A stretch of DNA of 37,805 nucleotides from Actinomycetota bacterium (GCA_018268515.1 JAFDWK010000061.1:1-37805), one strand, 5' to 3'; shown: positions 16,399 through 23,583, counted from the first letter of the stretch. Numbers and translations are program-made. The notes: a model not told the origin generated them from the sequence alone.

Positions 16399-17057
16399 GT
16401 GGGGCGGAACGACGTGAAGCGGACCGGCGGGTGAGCGCGGGCCGCGGCCTCTGGATCACCCTCGAGGGCGGCGACGGCTCGGGCAAGACCACGCAGGCGG
16501 GCCTGCTCGAGGAATGGCTGCGCGCACAGGGCCGGACGACTCTGCGCACCCGTGAGCCCGGCGGCTCCGAGGTCGGCGTGCTCATCCGCGACATCGTGCT
16601 GCACCACCGCGGCGACATCGCCCCGCGCGCGGAGGCGCTGCTGTATGCGGCCGACCGCGCCCACCACGTCGCCACGGTCGTGCGCCCGGCGCTCGAGCGC
16701 GACGAGGTCGTGATCCAGGACCGCTACCTCGACTCCTCCGTCGCCTACCAGGGCGCCGGGCGCGTGCTCGACGCGGACGAGGTGCGCGGGCTGTCGCTGT
16801 GGGCGGCCGAAGGCGCACTGCCCGACCTCACGGTCCTGCTCGACCTGGACCCCGCCACGGCGCGCCGCCGTCTGGACTCCGCGGACAAGCCGTTCGACCG
16901 GCTCGAGGCGGAGCGCGAGGAGTTCCACCAGCGCGTGCGCGAGTCCTTCCTCGCGCTGGCGGCGGCCGAGCCGGAGCGCTTCCTCGTCCTCGACGCCGCA
17001 CAGGATCCGGCCGTCATCGCCGAGGCTGTGCAGGCCCGGGTCGCGGCCCTGCTCTGA
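16395..17057 (+). CDS. tmk: Thymidylate kinase
   Basis: Phosphorylates dTMP to dTDP for DNA synthesis. It has 220 residues from the GTG at 16395, whose first four bases overlap the topA stop. The P-loop is GGDGSGKTTQ, followed by the TREPGGSEVG lid/base-binding segment and QDRYLDSSVAYQG (DR-Y motif). A second in-frame GTG at 16431 would give MSAGRGLWITLEGG, closer to the usual N-terminus, and is a real alternative; neither start has a strong ribosome site. It is translationally linked to topA. Confidence 0.95.
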   Translation: MSGAERREADRRVSAGRGLWITLEGGDGSGKTTQAGLLEEWLRAQGRTTLRTREPGGSEVGVLIRDIVLHHRGDIAPRAEALLYAADRAHHVATVVRPALERDEVVIQDRYLDSSVAYQGAGRVLDADEVRGLSLWAAEGALPDLTVLLDLDPATARRRLDSADKPFDRLEAEREEFHQRVRESFLALAAAEPERFLVLDAAQDPAVIAEAVQARVAALL

Positions 17058-17069
17058 TCCTTCCGCTCG

Positions 17070-17120
17070 CTGGTCGCGGATTGCGGGTTCTCCCCGCGGA
17101 ATGGCGCAATCCGAGACCAG
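17070..17120 (+). terminator. Hairpin downstream of tmk
   Basis: CTGGTCGCGGATTGCG (17070-17085) pairs with CGCAATCCGAGACCAG (17105-17120) with one mismatch. The rest of the tmk-holB gap (to 17285) contains related words (AGTGAACGACAGGGATC, AGTGAGCGACCAGGATC), suggesting decayed copies of one repeat. No gene is seen there. Confidence 0.55.
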
Positions 17121-17285
17121 TGAACGACAGGGATCGGGCACCTGCGGGCGGGACCGGCGAACGAGAGGGATCCGACCCGGCCGCGACGAGTGAGCGACCA
17201 GGATCCGGCAGGGAGGCACGGCTACCGGATCTCGCGGAGGGCCGCTCGGGTCGGGCGATGCGCCGTCGATGTCCGAGCCAGCGTT

Positions 17286-17291
17286 TAGGCT
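17286..17291 (+). promoter_or_regulatory. -10 box of holB, leaderless type
   Basis: TAGGCT is seven bases before the ATG at 17299, with no Shine-Dalgarno sequence. It also argues against an alternative start 30 bases upstream. Confidence 0.6.
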
Positions 17292-17298
17292 TGACCGC

Positions 17299-18453
17299 AT
17301 GCCGGACACCGCTCTCGCCCCGTTCCCGTGGACGGACGTGTGGGGGCAGGACGCCGCCGTCCAGACGCTGCGGGGCGCCGTCGCGAACCCCGCGGCGATG
17401 TCGCACGCCTGGCTCATCACCGGACCGCCCGGATCCGGCCGGTCGACGCTCGCCACGGCCTTCGCGGCGTCCTTGATCGCCGGTGCGGACGACGAGCAGG
17501 CCATGCACCAGGTGCTCGCCGGCACCCATCCCGACGTGACCGTGCTGCGCACTGAGAAGGTGATCATCTCGATCGCCGAGGCCCGCGCACTCGTGGAGCG
17601 GTCCTACTTCGGCCCGTCCAGCGGGCGGTACCGGGTGATCGTCGTCGAGGACGCCGATCGCATGACCGAGCGCACCTCGAACGTGCTGCTGAAGGCGCTC
17701 GAGGAGCCGCCCGAGCAGACCGTGTGGATCCTGTGCGCACCGAGCGAGGCGGATCTGCTGCCCACGATCCGCTCCCGGGTGCGCTCGCTGCGGCTGCGCG
17801 AGCCCGACGTCGCCTCCGTCGGCGAGCTCATCGTGCGCCGCACCGGCGCCGATCCCGCCGTCGCCGAGCAGGCCGCGAGGCACGCGCAGCGGCACATCGG
17901 CATGGCGCAGCGCCTCGCGACGGACGAGGCGGCCCGGGTGCGCCGCGACACCACGCTGCGCGCCGTGCTGGGCGCCCGGGGTGTCAGTGACGCCGTGGAG
18001 GTCGCCGGGCAGATCGTGAACGCGGCCACGGAAGACGCGAAGGCGCTCACCGCGGCGCGGGATGAGGCTGAGCGACGGGCGCTGCTGCACACGGTCGGCA
18101 TCGCCGAGGGGCAGGCTGTGCCTCCCGCCGTGCGCTCGCAGATCAACGCGCTGGAGGATGAGCAGAAGCAGCGCGCCCGACGCAGTGTGCGCGACGGGCT
18201 CGACCGGGTGCTCACCGATCTGCAGTCGCTGTTCCGCGATGTGGTGATGCTGCAGTTCGGCCGCGACGACGCGCTCATCAACCGCGAACTCGCGCCGGAG
18301 CTCACGTCCCTCGCCGCTGCGTGGGAGCCTGAGCGCACCCTCATCGTGCTGGACCATCTCGCCGAGACCCGGGAATCGCTGGAGCGCAACGTCGCCCCCG
18401 CGCTCGCCCTCGAGAGCTTGCTCGTGACCGTCACGAGCGGGAGGAGACCATGA
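17299..18453 (+). CDS. holB: DNA polymerase III subunit delta' (clamp loader)
   Basis: A 384-residue AAA+ protein of the clamp loader that places the beta clamp on DNA. It starts PFPWTDVWGQDAAV, has the P-loop-like GPPGSGRST with Arg replacing the catalytic Lys, and the sensor region VVEDADRMTERTSNVLLKALEEPP with the downstream IRSRVRSL (SRC-like motif with Val). Loss of the P-loop Lys fits delta', a stator that need not hydrolyse ATP. The zinc module is not evident. From memory topA and a delta'-like gene are also neighbours in mycobacteria. Its stop overlaps the next ATG. Confidence 0.93.
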   Translation: MPDTALAPFPWTDVWGQDAAVQTLRGAVANPAAMSHAWLITGPPGSGRSTLATAFAASLIAGADDEQAMHQVLAGTHPDVTVLRTEKVIISIAEARALVERSYFGPSSGRYRVIVVEDADRMTERTSNVLLKALEEPPEQTVWILCAPSEADLLPTIRSRVRSLRLREPDVASVGELIVRRTGADPAVAEQAARHAQRHIGMAQRLATDEAARVRRDTTLRAVLGARGVSDAVEVAGQIVNAATEDAKALTAARDEAERRALLHTVGIAEGQAVPPAVRSQINALEDEQKQRARRSVRDGLDRVLTDLQSLFRDVVMLQFGRDDALINRELAPELTSLAAAWEPERTLIVLDHLAETRESLERNVAPALALESLLVTVTSGRRP

Positions 18454-20006
18454 ACACGCGATCCGCTTCGCGCCTGCGCCGCATCGCCGCGGTGGCGGCA
18501 GGGCTCGTCGTCGCCTCGATGGCGCTGACCGGCTGCCTCTACTCCATGATCCCGGCGACATCGACGTCGGTCGGTCCGACCGCCCAGCCCGACACGTCGG
18601 GCGTCGCCGAAGACCTGAAGCCGTTCTACGAGCAGACGCTGAGCTGGTCCGCCTGCGGCACCGGGATGGACTGCACGACCGTGAAGACGCCGCTGGATTG
18701 GATGGATCCCGGCAAGGGATCCCTCGATCTCGCCGTGGTGCGTCATCGCGCCACGGGCACGTCGAAGGGCTCGCTGCTGACGAATCCGGGCGGGCCCGGC
18801 GCCAGCGGGCTCGATCTGATCAAGTCCAGCCTCAGCTATGCGGTCAGCCCGACCCTCGCCAAGAACTACGACGTGATCGGATTCGATCCGCGCGGGGTCG
18901 GGGCTTCCACGGCCGTGAAGTGCCTCGATGCGTCGCAGATGGACGACTACCTCTACACGATCCGACCGGGAGCGCGCGGCAGCGACCAGTGGACGGCGGC
19001 GCAGGAGGCGCAGAACAAGAAGTTCGCCGACGCCTGCGAGCAGAACAGCAAGGGGATCCTGCCGTACATCACGACCGTGAACTCCGCCCGGGACATGGAT
19101 CTGCTGCGCGGCGTGCTGGGCGACAAGAAGCTGAACTACCTCGGCTACTCGTACGGCACGTTCCTCGGGGCGACCTATGCGCAGCTGTATCCCGACCGCG
19201 TCGGGCACCTGGTCCTCGACGGTGCGCTGGATCCGGCGGTGTCCAGCCTCGACGTCAACACGACCCAGGCGATCGGGTTCGAGTCGGCGCTGCGCGCCTA
19301 CATGACCGACTGCCTGAAGGGAAAGAAGTGCCCGTTCCAGGGCAGCGTCGACGAGGCGATGAGCGACCTCGGCGCGCTCCTGGCGAGCGTCGAGCGCTCG
19401 CCGCAGAAGAACGCCGACGGGCGCCTGCTGGGCGCCGACTCGCTGATGACCTCGATCGTCGCGGCGCTCTACTCCCAGGAGAACTGGTCGTACCTGACGC
19501 AGTCGCTCACCGCGGTGCTGAAGGGCGATCCGTCCATCGCGTTCCAGCTCGCGGACTTCTACAACAACCGCGAGAACGGGAAGTACACCAGCAACTCCAC
19601 CGAGGCGTTCCGGGCGTACAACTGCATGGATTACCCGCTCGAGAACGACCCCGCGGCCAAGGCGGCGTCGGATGCGAAGATCAAGGCCGAGGCGCCGACC
19701 GTCGCCCCGTACTGGGACGGGCCCGACCCCTGCGAGCAGTGGCCGTATCCGCCCACCGGCAAACGCGGCAAGATCACCGCGGCCGGATCCGGTCCGATCC
19801 TCGTGATCGGGACGACGAACGATCCGGCCACGCCGTACGCCTGGGCCGAGTCGCTGGCGAAGCAGCTCGAGGGCGGGATCCTGATCACCCGTGTCGGCGA
19901 GGGCCACACCGGCTACAACAAGGGCAACTCCTGCGTGGACGACGCCGTGGACGCCTACTTCGTCGACGGCACCGTGCCGGACAAGGCGGGCATCCGCTGC
20001 GAGTAG
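18450..20006 (+). CDS. Secreted alpha/beta-hydrolase lipoprotein (tripeptidyl aminopeptidase family)
   Basis: A 518-residue exported hydrolase. The signal peptide ends in ALTGC, a lipobox with Cys29, so it is probably a lipoprotein. The fold shows LTNPGGPGASG (oxyanion region), IGFDPRGVG, the nucleophile elbow GYSYGTF with Ser234, acid GTTNDPATP with Asp458, and EGHTGY with His486. The C-terminal TAP-like domain is present. Relatives are the Streptomyces SlpD/SlpE and Tap tripeptidyl aminopeptidases; the exact substrate is unknown. The ATG overlaps the holB stop (ATGA), an odd pairing that is probably transcriptional convenience. Confidence 0.93.
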   Translation: MNTRSASRLRRIAAVAAGLVVASMALTGCLYSMIPATSTSVGPTAQPDTSGVAEDLKPFYEQTLSWSACGTGMDCTTVKTPLDWMDPGKGSLDLAVVRHRATGTSKGSLLTNPGGPGASGLDLIKSSLSYAVSPTLAKNYDVIGFDPRGVGASTAVKCLDASQMDDYLYTIRPGARGSDQWTAAQEAQNKKFADACEQNSKGILPYITTVNSARDMDLLRGVLGDKKLNYLGYSYGTFLGATYAQLYPDRVGHLVLDGALDPAVSSLDVNTTQAIGFESALRAYMTDCLKGKKCPFQGSVDEAMSDLGALLASVERSPQKNADGRLLGADSLMTSIVAALYSQENWSYLTQSLTAVLKGDPSIAFQLADFYNNRENGKYTSNSTEAFRAYNCMDYPLENDPAAKAASDAKIKAEAPTVAPYWDGPDPCEQWPYPPTGKRGKITAAGSGPILVIGTTNDPATPYAWAESLAKQLEGGILITRVGEGHTGYNKGNSCVDDAVDAYFVDGTVPDKAGIRCE

Positions 20007-20043
20007 CCGGGTGCGGGCCGCGGATCGGGGTTGGGCCGCGCCC

Positions 20044-20069
20044 GGGGTGCGCGTGGTTCGCAGCACCCC
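20044..20069 (+). terminator. Hairpin between the peptidase gene and tRNA-Thr
   Basis: GGGGTGC (20044-20050) pairs with GCACCCC (20063-20069) around a 12-nt loop, 38 bp after the stop codon. There is no T-run. It overlaps the presumed -35 region of the tRNA promoter. Confidence 0.5.
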
Positions 20070-20086
20070 CGTGGACAGGGTAAGAT
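20057..20086 (+). promoter_or_regulatory. Putative promoter of tRNA-Thr
   Basis: TTCGCA (20057-20062) and TAAGAT (20081-20086), spacing 18 bp, lie 45 bp before the mature tRNA 5' end. The -10 box is good, the -35 weak. Confidence 0.5.
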
Positions 20087-20131
20087 CGTTGTTCGTGCGG
20101 TTCGCCCGCATGCGCATCCGCCAGGGTGTGC

Positions 20132-20204
20132 GCCGCCCTAGCTCAGTCGGCAGAGCATTTCACTCGTAATGAAAAGGTCAAGGGTTCGATTCCCTTGGGC
20201 GGCT
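20132..20204 (+). tRNA. tRNA-Thr (anticodon CGT)
   Basis: The cloverleaf is complete: acceptor GCCGCCC/GGGCGGC, D arm GCTC/GAGC, anticodon stem TTTCA/TGAAA with loop CTCGTAA (anticodon CGT, reading ACG), and T arm AAGGG/CCCTT with loop TTCGATT. The discriminator is T and CCA is not encoded. Confidence 0.97.
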
Positions 20205-20210
20205 CGACTA

Positions 20211-20250
20211 AGAAGGCCCGATCAGGAAATAATTCCAGATCGGGCCTTCT
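20211..20250 (+). terminator. Terminator of tRNA-Thr
   Basis: AGAAGGCCCGATC (20211-20223) and GATCGGGCCTTCT (20238-20250) form a perfect 13-bp stem around an AT-rich 14-nt loop, seven bases after the tRNA. Confidence 0.85.
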
Positions 20251-20298
20251 GTATGCTCGGGTGAGTTCGTGGGGCGAACGCGGGGCGCCCTGCGTGGT

Positions 20299-20304
20299 TA
20301 CACT
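20299..20304 (+). promoter_or_regulatory. -10 box of pncA, leaderless type
   Basis: TACACT is followed by six bases (CGACGC) and the ATG at 20311. No ribosome site is present, and this favours 20311 over an in-frame GTG 42 bases upstream. Confidence 0.6.
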
Positions 20305-20310
20305 CGACGC

Positions 20311-20961
20311 ATGACCCGCGCACTGCTGATCGTCGACGTGCAGAACGACTTCACGGAAGGCGGCGCGCTCGCCGTGGCCGGCGGCGATGCGGTGGCCCGC
20401 GGCGTGAGCGCGCTGCTGCGTGAGCATGGCGCCGACTATGACGTCATCGTGGCCTCGCGCGACTGGCACGACCCCACAGGGGACAACGGCGGGCACTTCT
20501 CCGCGCAGCCCGACTTCGTCGACAGCTGGCCGGTGCACTGCGTCGCCGAGACGTCCGGCGCCGCCTACGACCCGCTGCTGGACACGACCGCCGTCACCCA
20601 CCACGTGCGCAAGGGTCAGGGCAAGCCGGCGTACTCGATGTTCGAGGGCGTGACAGAAGCGGGGGAGACCGTGGCCGGGATCCTGTCCGCGCACGGGGTG
20701 GTCACCGCCGACGTGGTCGGCATCGCGACCGATCATTGCGTGCGCGCCTCGGCGGCCGACGCGATCGCGCACGGGGTGCACGTGCGGATCCTGACCGACC
20801 TCGTCGCCGGTGTCGGCGCGGAATCGAGCGAGGCCGCACTGGCCGAACTCGCGCACGCGGGGGCCGAGCTGGTCGACAGCCCCGGCGGCGGAGCAGCGTC
20901 CGACGGCTCCGCCGCGTCGACCGATGGCCCCGGAACGACGTCCGACGGCGCCGCCGGGTGA
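20311..20961 (+). CDS. pncA: Nicotinamidase (isochorismatase family)
   Basis: Hydrolyses nicotinamide to nicotinate in NAD salvage; in mycobacteria the same enzyme activates pyrazinamide. The catalytic triad is in place with mycobacterial-like spacing: Asp9 in VDVQNDF, Lys101 in HHVRKGQ (or Lys105), and Cys143 in ATDHCVR. The metal site shows Asp51 and His53 in SRDWHDP, His62 in GGHFSA, and His76 in WPVHC. The protein has 216 residues; the last 30 are a Gly/Ala/Ser-rich tail absent from typical PncA. Its stop overlaps the next gene's GTG. Confidence 0.92.
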   Translation: MTRALLIVDVQNDFTEGGALAVAGGDAVARGVSALLREHGADYDVIVASRDWHDPTGDNGGHFSAQPDFVDSWPVHCVAETSGAAYDPLLDTTAVTHHVRKGQGKPAYSMFEGVTEAGETVAGILSAHGVVTADVVGIATDHCVRASAADAIAHGVHVRILTDLVAGVGAESSEAALAELAHAGAELVDSPGGGAASDGSAASTDGPGTTSDGAAG

Positions 20962-21503
20962 GCGTTGAGCGTTGCGCACTGCTTCTGCGAGCGGTGAACC
21001 TGGGCACCAGGAACAAGGTGCCGATGGCCGAGCTCCGGTCGTTGATGACCGCGCAACTGGATCTCGGGGAGGTGAGCACCTATATCGCCAGCGGCAACGT
21101 GATCTGCGACGTACCGGCCGATCGTGACAGGGTGTGCGCCGAGGTGCGCACCCTCATCCACGATCGCTTCGGGGTGGACACGCCGGTGGTCCTGCGCACG
21201 CATGCGGAGCTGGAAGTGGTGCTCGACGAGAATCCGTTCCCCGATGCGGCGAACGACAAGCTGCTGCACGTCATGTTCCTGGAGGGTGCGCCTCAGGACG
21301 GCGCCGTCGACGCGCTCACCGCGCGCCTCATCCCCGGGGAGCGGATCGCTCTTGCAGGGCACGACCTCTGGATCGACTACGCGCCGGGCGGAGTGCATAC
21401 GACCAGGCTGACACGCGCGGTCCTGGATCGTGCCCTCGGCGTCGCCGGCACGGCCCGCAACCTGCGCACCGTGCAGAAGCTCGCCGAGCTCACCGCCGGC
21501 TGA
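20958..21503 (+). CDS. DUF1697 family protein
   Basis: A 181-residue protein matching DUF1697: it starts MSVERCALLLRAVNLGTRNKV, then MAELRSLM, VSTYIASGNVI, the NPFP segment and the C-terminal TARNLRTVQKLAEL (R-W-T/R-L-T-V-KL-like motif). The GTG at 20958 overlaps the pncA stop, so the two are co-transcribed. The biochemical function of this family is not established. A strong terminator shared with the opposing tRNA-Lys gene lies 111 bp downstream. Confidence 0.9.
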   Translation: MSVERCALLLRAVNLGTRNKVPMAELRSLMTAQLDLGEVSTYIASGNVICDVPADRDRVCAEVRTLIHDRFGVDTPVVLRTHAELEVVLDENPFPDAANDKLLHVMFLEGAPQDGAVDALTARLIPGERIALAGHDLWIDYAPGGVHTTRLTRAVLDRALGVAGTARNLRTVQKLAELTAG

Positions 21504-21614
21504 GACCCCGCTCGCGCCGTCGCAACCTGCGGTCGAGTCCGCTTTCGACAGCGCGGGCCGGCGCAGGTGCCGCTGCCCGAGCCATCGCCGCACCGAGCGA
21601 GCTGAACGAACGGC

Positions 21615-21650
21615 AGGAGGGGCCCGGTCAGTGTTGACCGGGCCCCTCCT
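21615..21650. terminator. Bidirectional terminator between the DUF1697 gene and tRNA-Lys
   Basis: AGGAGGGGCCCGGTCA (21615-21630) and TGACCGGGCCCCTCCT (21635-21650) make a perfect 16-bp stem with loop GTGT. It ends five bases past the tRNA-Lys 3' end and serves both convergent units. Confidence 0.85.
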
Positions 21651-21655
21651 CACGG

Positions 21656-21946
21656 TGGGCCCCGTGGGGCTCGAACCCACGACCCGCGGATTAACCTGCC
21701 ACTTCGGCTTTCGCCGCCGCCCGATGGACGTTCGTGGTCTGGACTGTCCCTTCACCCTGGCTTGCGCTGTAGGTGCCACCCGTCCAGTCTCTACACCTTC
21801 CGGACTCGCGCCCGGCTTGGCTCGGGATTGCCAACTGGTCTCCCAGGAAGGGTTCCCCGACTTTGAGTGGTGTCATCCCCGGGGTTTCCCCCGGGGCGCT
21901 CCTATTGTGTTGAAGTCCGATGCTCTGCCAACTGAGCTAGAGGCCC
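21656..21946 (-). tRNA. tRNA-Lys (anticodon TTT) interrupted by a group I intron
   Basis: Joining 21946-21913 (34 nt) to 21694-21656 (39 nt) on the minus strand gives a complete 73-nt tRNA. The acceptor stem is GGGCCTC/GGGGCCC with one G-U pair, the D arm GCTC/GAGC, and the anticodon stem TCGGA/TCCGC with four of five pairs. The anticodon loop is CTT+TTAA, anticodon TTT, spliced between positions 34 and 35. The T arm is GTGGG/CCCAC with loop TTCGAGC, and the discriminator is A. CCA is not encoded (CCG follows). Exon junction, loop size and anticodon agree only if exactly 218 nt are removed. An uninterrupted-gene search would miss it or call a pseudogene. TTT is the wobble-reading lysine tRNA; whether it is the only copy is not visible here. 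Confidence 0.93.
21695..21912 (-). ncRNA. Group I self-splicing intron in tRNA-Lys
   Basis: This 218-nt insertion shows group I hallmarks. The 5' exon ends in U, and CTT can pair with GAG at intron nt 12-14 through a terminal U-G pair (P1). The last intron base is G. P2 is a perfect CCCCGGGG/CCCCGGGG hairpin with a GAAA loop (21877-21896). The Q-like segment AATCCCGAGCC (21819-21829) supplies CCCGA that pairs with TCGGG upstream (P4). The R-like segment AGAGACTGGACGGG and S-like GACAGTCCAGACC pair as GACTG (21785-21789) with CAGTC (21742-21746), the P7 guanosine-binding helix. A GCGAAAGC hairpin precedes the 3' end. From memory the order and wording resemble the cyanobacterial tRNA-Leu(UAA) intron, subgroup IC3. 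No open frame or homing endonuclease is present. Confidence 0.9.
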
Positions 21947-21955
21947 GTGCTCTCG

Positions 21956-21961
21956 AGTCTA
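21956..21961 (-). promoter_or_regulatory. -10 box of tRNA-Lys
   Basis: On the minus strand TAGACT ends 9 nt before the first base of the mature tRNA, so the primary transcript would start at or just before the tRNA itself. The -35 region is weak. Confidence 0.5.
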
Positions 21962-21999
21962 ATGGTCGCGACTGGGTGCCTTGCGTCGGTCGGCGCGCG

Positions 22000-22005
22000 T
22001 AGCCT
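22000..22005 (+). promoter_or_regulatory. -10 box of the 22012 gene, leaderless type
   Basis: TAGCCT is six bases before the GTG at 22012 and no ribosome site is present. It is divergent from the tRNA-Lys promoter. Confidence 0.55.
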
Positions 22006-22011
22006 GGGTCG

Positions 22012-22641
22012 GTGCCCGCGCCCTTCCATCGCCCCGTCCGCCTCTCCCCGGAGACGTTCGACAACCTGCTCGGATCCCATGACCCGGCCGAGCAGACCCG
22101 GATGGCGCACGCCACGGCCTCGGCTCTGCTGGCGCGCGTGCGCGCGGACGACAGCGGCGTGAGTGCGGAGCGTCTCGTGGCGTATGCGACCGAGCACGGC
22201 ATAGACGAGGTCGCCGAGCTCTGGGCGAAGAGCCCCGCGGTGTCGCTGCCGGGGGCGCTCTGGCGGCTGTACCTGCTGCAGGCGTCCATCCATGCGGATC
22301 CGCTGTTCGCCGCGCTCCTGCACGAGCGCGGACGCGTCGAGCTGCCCTCGGCCGACGCGCTCGTCGCCGGTGCGCCGGTGCCGGCCGGTCCCGACGAACT
22401 CGTCGGCCTGATCGACACGATCCTGCACGGCGCGTTCTCCGGCGACTTCGCGATCGCGCTCGAACGGGCCGCCGCCTTCTGCCGGGTGCAGGCGTCCGGG
22501 GCCACGCACATCGCCGACGACTACGACCCGACCGAGCCTGATCGGGCCAGCGAACTCACGACGCGTGCCGCCCGGCTCAGCGCCTACGCCCAGGACCTGA
22601 CGGCTTCGGCCGCCGCCTGGCGCGACGGCTCGCTGAACTGA
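22012..22641 (+). CDS. Conserved-looking hypothetical protein
   Basis: A 209-residue soluble protein I do not recognise. It begins with GTG (MPAPFHRPVRLSPETFDNLL) and is almost entirely predicted alpha-helical, with PGALWRLYLLQASIHADP and LIDTILHGAFSGDFAIALERAAAF as its most structured parts and a helical C-terminus rich in Ala, Ser and Arg. There is no signal peptide or membrane segment. Codon use is typical of the window and the frame is uninterrupted, so it is a real gene. The Leu/Ala-rich helical repeats suggest a binding rather than catalytic role, but this is a guess. Confidence 0.8.
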   Translation: MPAPFHRPVRLSPETFDNLLGSHDPAEQTRMAHATASALLARVRADDSGVSAERLVAYATEHGIDEVAELWAKSPAVSLPGALWRLYLLQASIHADPLFAALLHERGRVELPSADALVAGAPVPAGPDELVGLIDTILHGAFSGDFAIALERAAAFCRVQASGATHIADDYDPTEPDRASELTTRAARLSAYAQDLTASAAAWRDGSLN

Positions 22642-22665
22642 GCGGATCCGCCGGAGGCTCCGGGT

Positions 22666-22671
22666 TAGGGT
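22666..22671 (+). promoter_or_regulatory. -10 box upstream of the VOC gene
   Basis: TAGGGT lies seven bases before an ATG that opens a 19-codon frame and 127 bases before the VOC ATG. It is either a leaderless promoter for the small frame or the VOC promoter with a long leader. Confidence 0.4.
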
Positions 22672-22678
22672 GGGATCG

Positions 22679-22738
22679 ATGATGACCAGTCAGGCCCGCG
22701 CGGGCCGTTCCCGGATCGGCGATCTGGTCGCCGACTGA
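22679..22738 (+). CDS. Putative 19-residue leader peptide
   Basis: The frame reads MMTSQARAGRSRIGDLVAD and stops at TGA (22736-22738). Its ATG stands at the leaderless distance from a TAGGGT box, and it ends 60 bp before the VOC gene. The same DNA contains the GC-rich palindrome GGCCCGCGCGGGCC, which could be a hairpin. Position and spacing are the only evidence; it may be untranslated leader. Confidence 0.3.
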   Translation: MMTSQARAGRSRIGDLVAD

Positions 22739-22798
22739 GCCGCGCACCTCCTCTCCTGTGCCGTCCCCGACAGCGCAGAACAGACACAGAGGAGAGAC

Positions 22799-23173
22799 AT
22801 GACAGCGCATTTCAACCACACGATCATCGCGTCCATCGACGCCGCAGAGATGGCGGACTTCTACCGCGACCTGCTCGAAGCAGTGGAGGCCCCGTCCTGG
22901 GGGCCGTTCACGAACGTACAGATCGGAGGCGGGATCCTGCTGCAGTTCGCGACGCCGCCGATCGAGTTCCCGCCCCAGCACTACGCCTATCTCGTGGATG
23001 ACGACCACTTCGATCGCGCCTACGCGACGATCACCGGACGGGGGATCGCGCACTGGGCGGACCCGCAGCGCACCAGGCCGGGCGAGATCAATCACGAGCA
23101 CGACGGCCGAGGTGTGTACCTGCTGGATCCATCCGGGCACTATCTCGAGCTGCTCACGCGTCCGTACTTGTGA
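22799..23173 (+). CDS. VOC family protein (glyoxalase/bleomycin resistance fold)
   Basis: A 124-residue single-domain protein with paired beta-alpha-beta-beta-beta modules. It starts MTAHFNHTIIASIDAAEMADFYRDLL, a first His in the metal-ligand position (NHT), has HYAYLVDDDHFD in the middle, and ends GRGVYLLDPSGHYLELLTRPY, the classic VOC terminus with Glu as last metal ligand. Members include dioxygenases, lyases and drug-binding proteins; the specificity is not determinable here. GAGGAGAG just before the ATG is a good ribosome site, in contrast with the leaderless genes nearby. Confidence 0.9.
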   Translation: MTAHFNHTIIASIDAAEMADFYRDLLEAVEAPSWGPFTNVQIGGGILLQFATPPIEFPPQHYAYLVDDDHFDRAYATITGRGIAHWADPQRTRPGEINHEHDGRGVYLLDPSGHYLELLTRPYL

Positions 23174-23583
23174 GAGCCGGGCCGGCCTCGGTCCTGGCAT
23201 GAAAGAGCCGGGCCGCAAGAACGCCTCTCGGCGGAAGGCCGCTCGCAGCGGCGAAAAATGGAGCCCGGGGTTATGCGGCCCGGCCGATCAAGTGTAACGC
23301 GTCGACCCGGTTGGTATTCCCGTCGGCGCGAACGCCCGACGGCCGGTCCAGACGCCCGACGGCCGGCCCGGCCGCGACGCCGGACGTCCGGCCCCGGCGT
23401 TCGACGGCCGACTCGGACGCCGGACACCGGCATGGCCGCGATGCCGGCCCACGACGCCGACCGCCCGGCTCCCGGACGCGACGCCGGCACGCGGCCGGGA
23501 CGCCGGCACGCAGCGTTGAACACGTGACGCCGGACGGCGACGTCGACCAGGCTGGGGCGTGCGGATCCGTCCCGGCCAGCCCT
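23174..23583. repeat. Gene-free GC-rich stretch with recurrent GACGCCGG words
   Basis: About 410 bp without a supported gene. GACGCCGG occurs at 23376, 23416, 23480, 23499 and 23526, and GACGCCCG or CGCCCGACGGCCGG variants occur at about 23330-23370. Several are followed by an inverted CCGG or CCGGC, making short palindromes. The first part (23176-23280) holds hairpin-forming GAGCCGGGCCG words that may end VOC transcription. No frame has a plausible start and codon bias across it. Confidence 0.55.

Noticed and set aside
17299-18453. Clamp-loader gamma/tau subunit (dnaX)
   Set aside because: The P-loop Lys is replaced by Arg, the protein is short, and the tmk neighbour fits delta'.
17604-20117. 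An 837-codon minus-strand open frame across holB and the peptidase gene
   Set aside because: It spans two real genes on the other strand and has repetitive Arg-rich composition.
21656-21946. Two separate tRNA fragments or a pseudogene
   Set aside because: Both halves retain every arm and rejoin into a perfect 7-nt anticodon loop; the insert has ordered group I core elements rather than random sequence.
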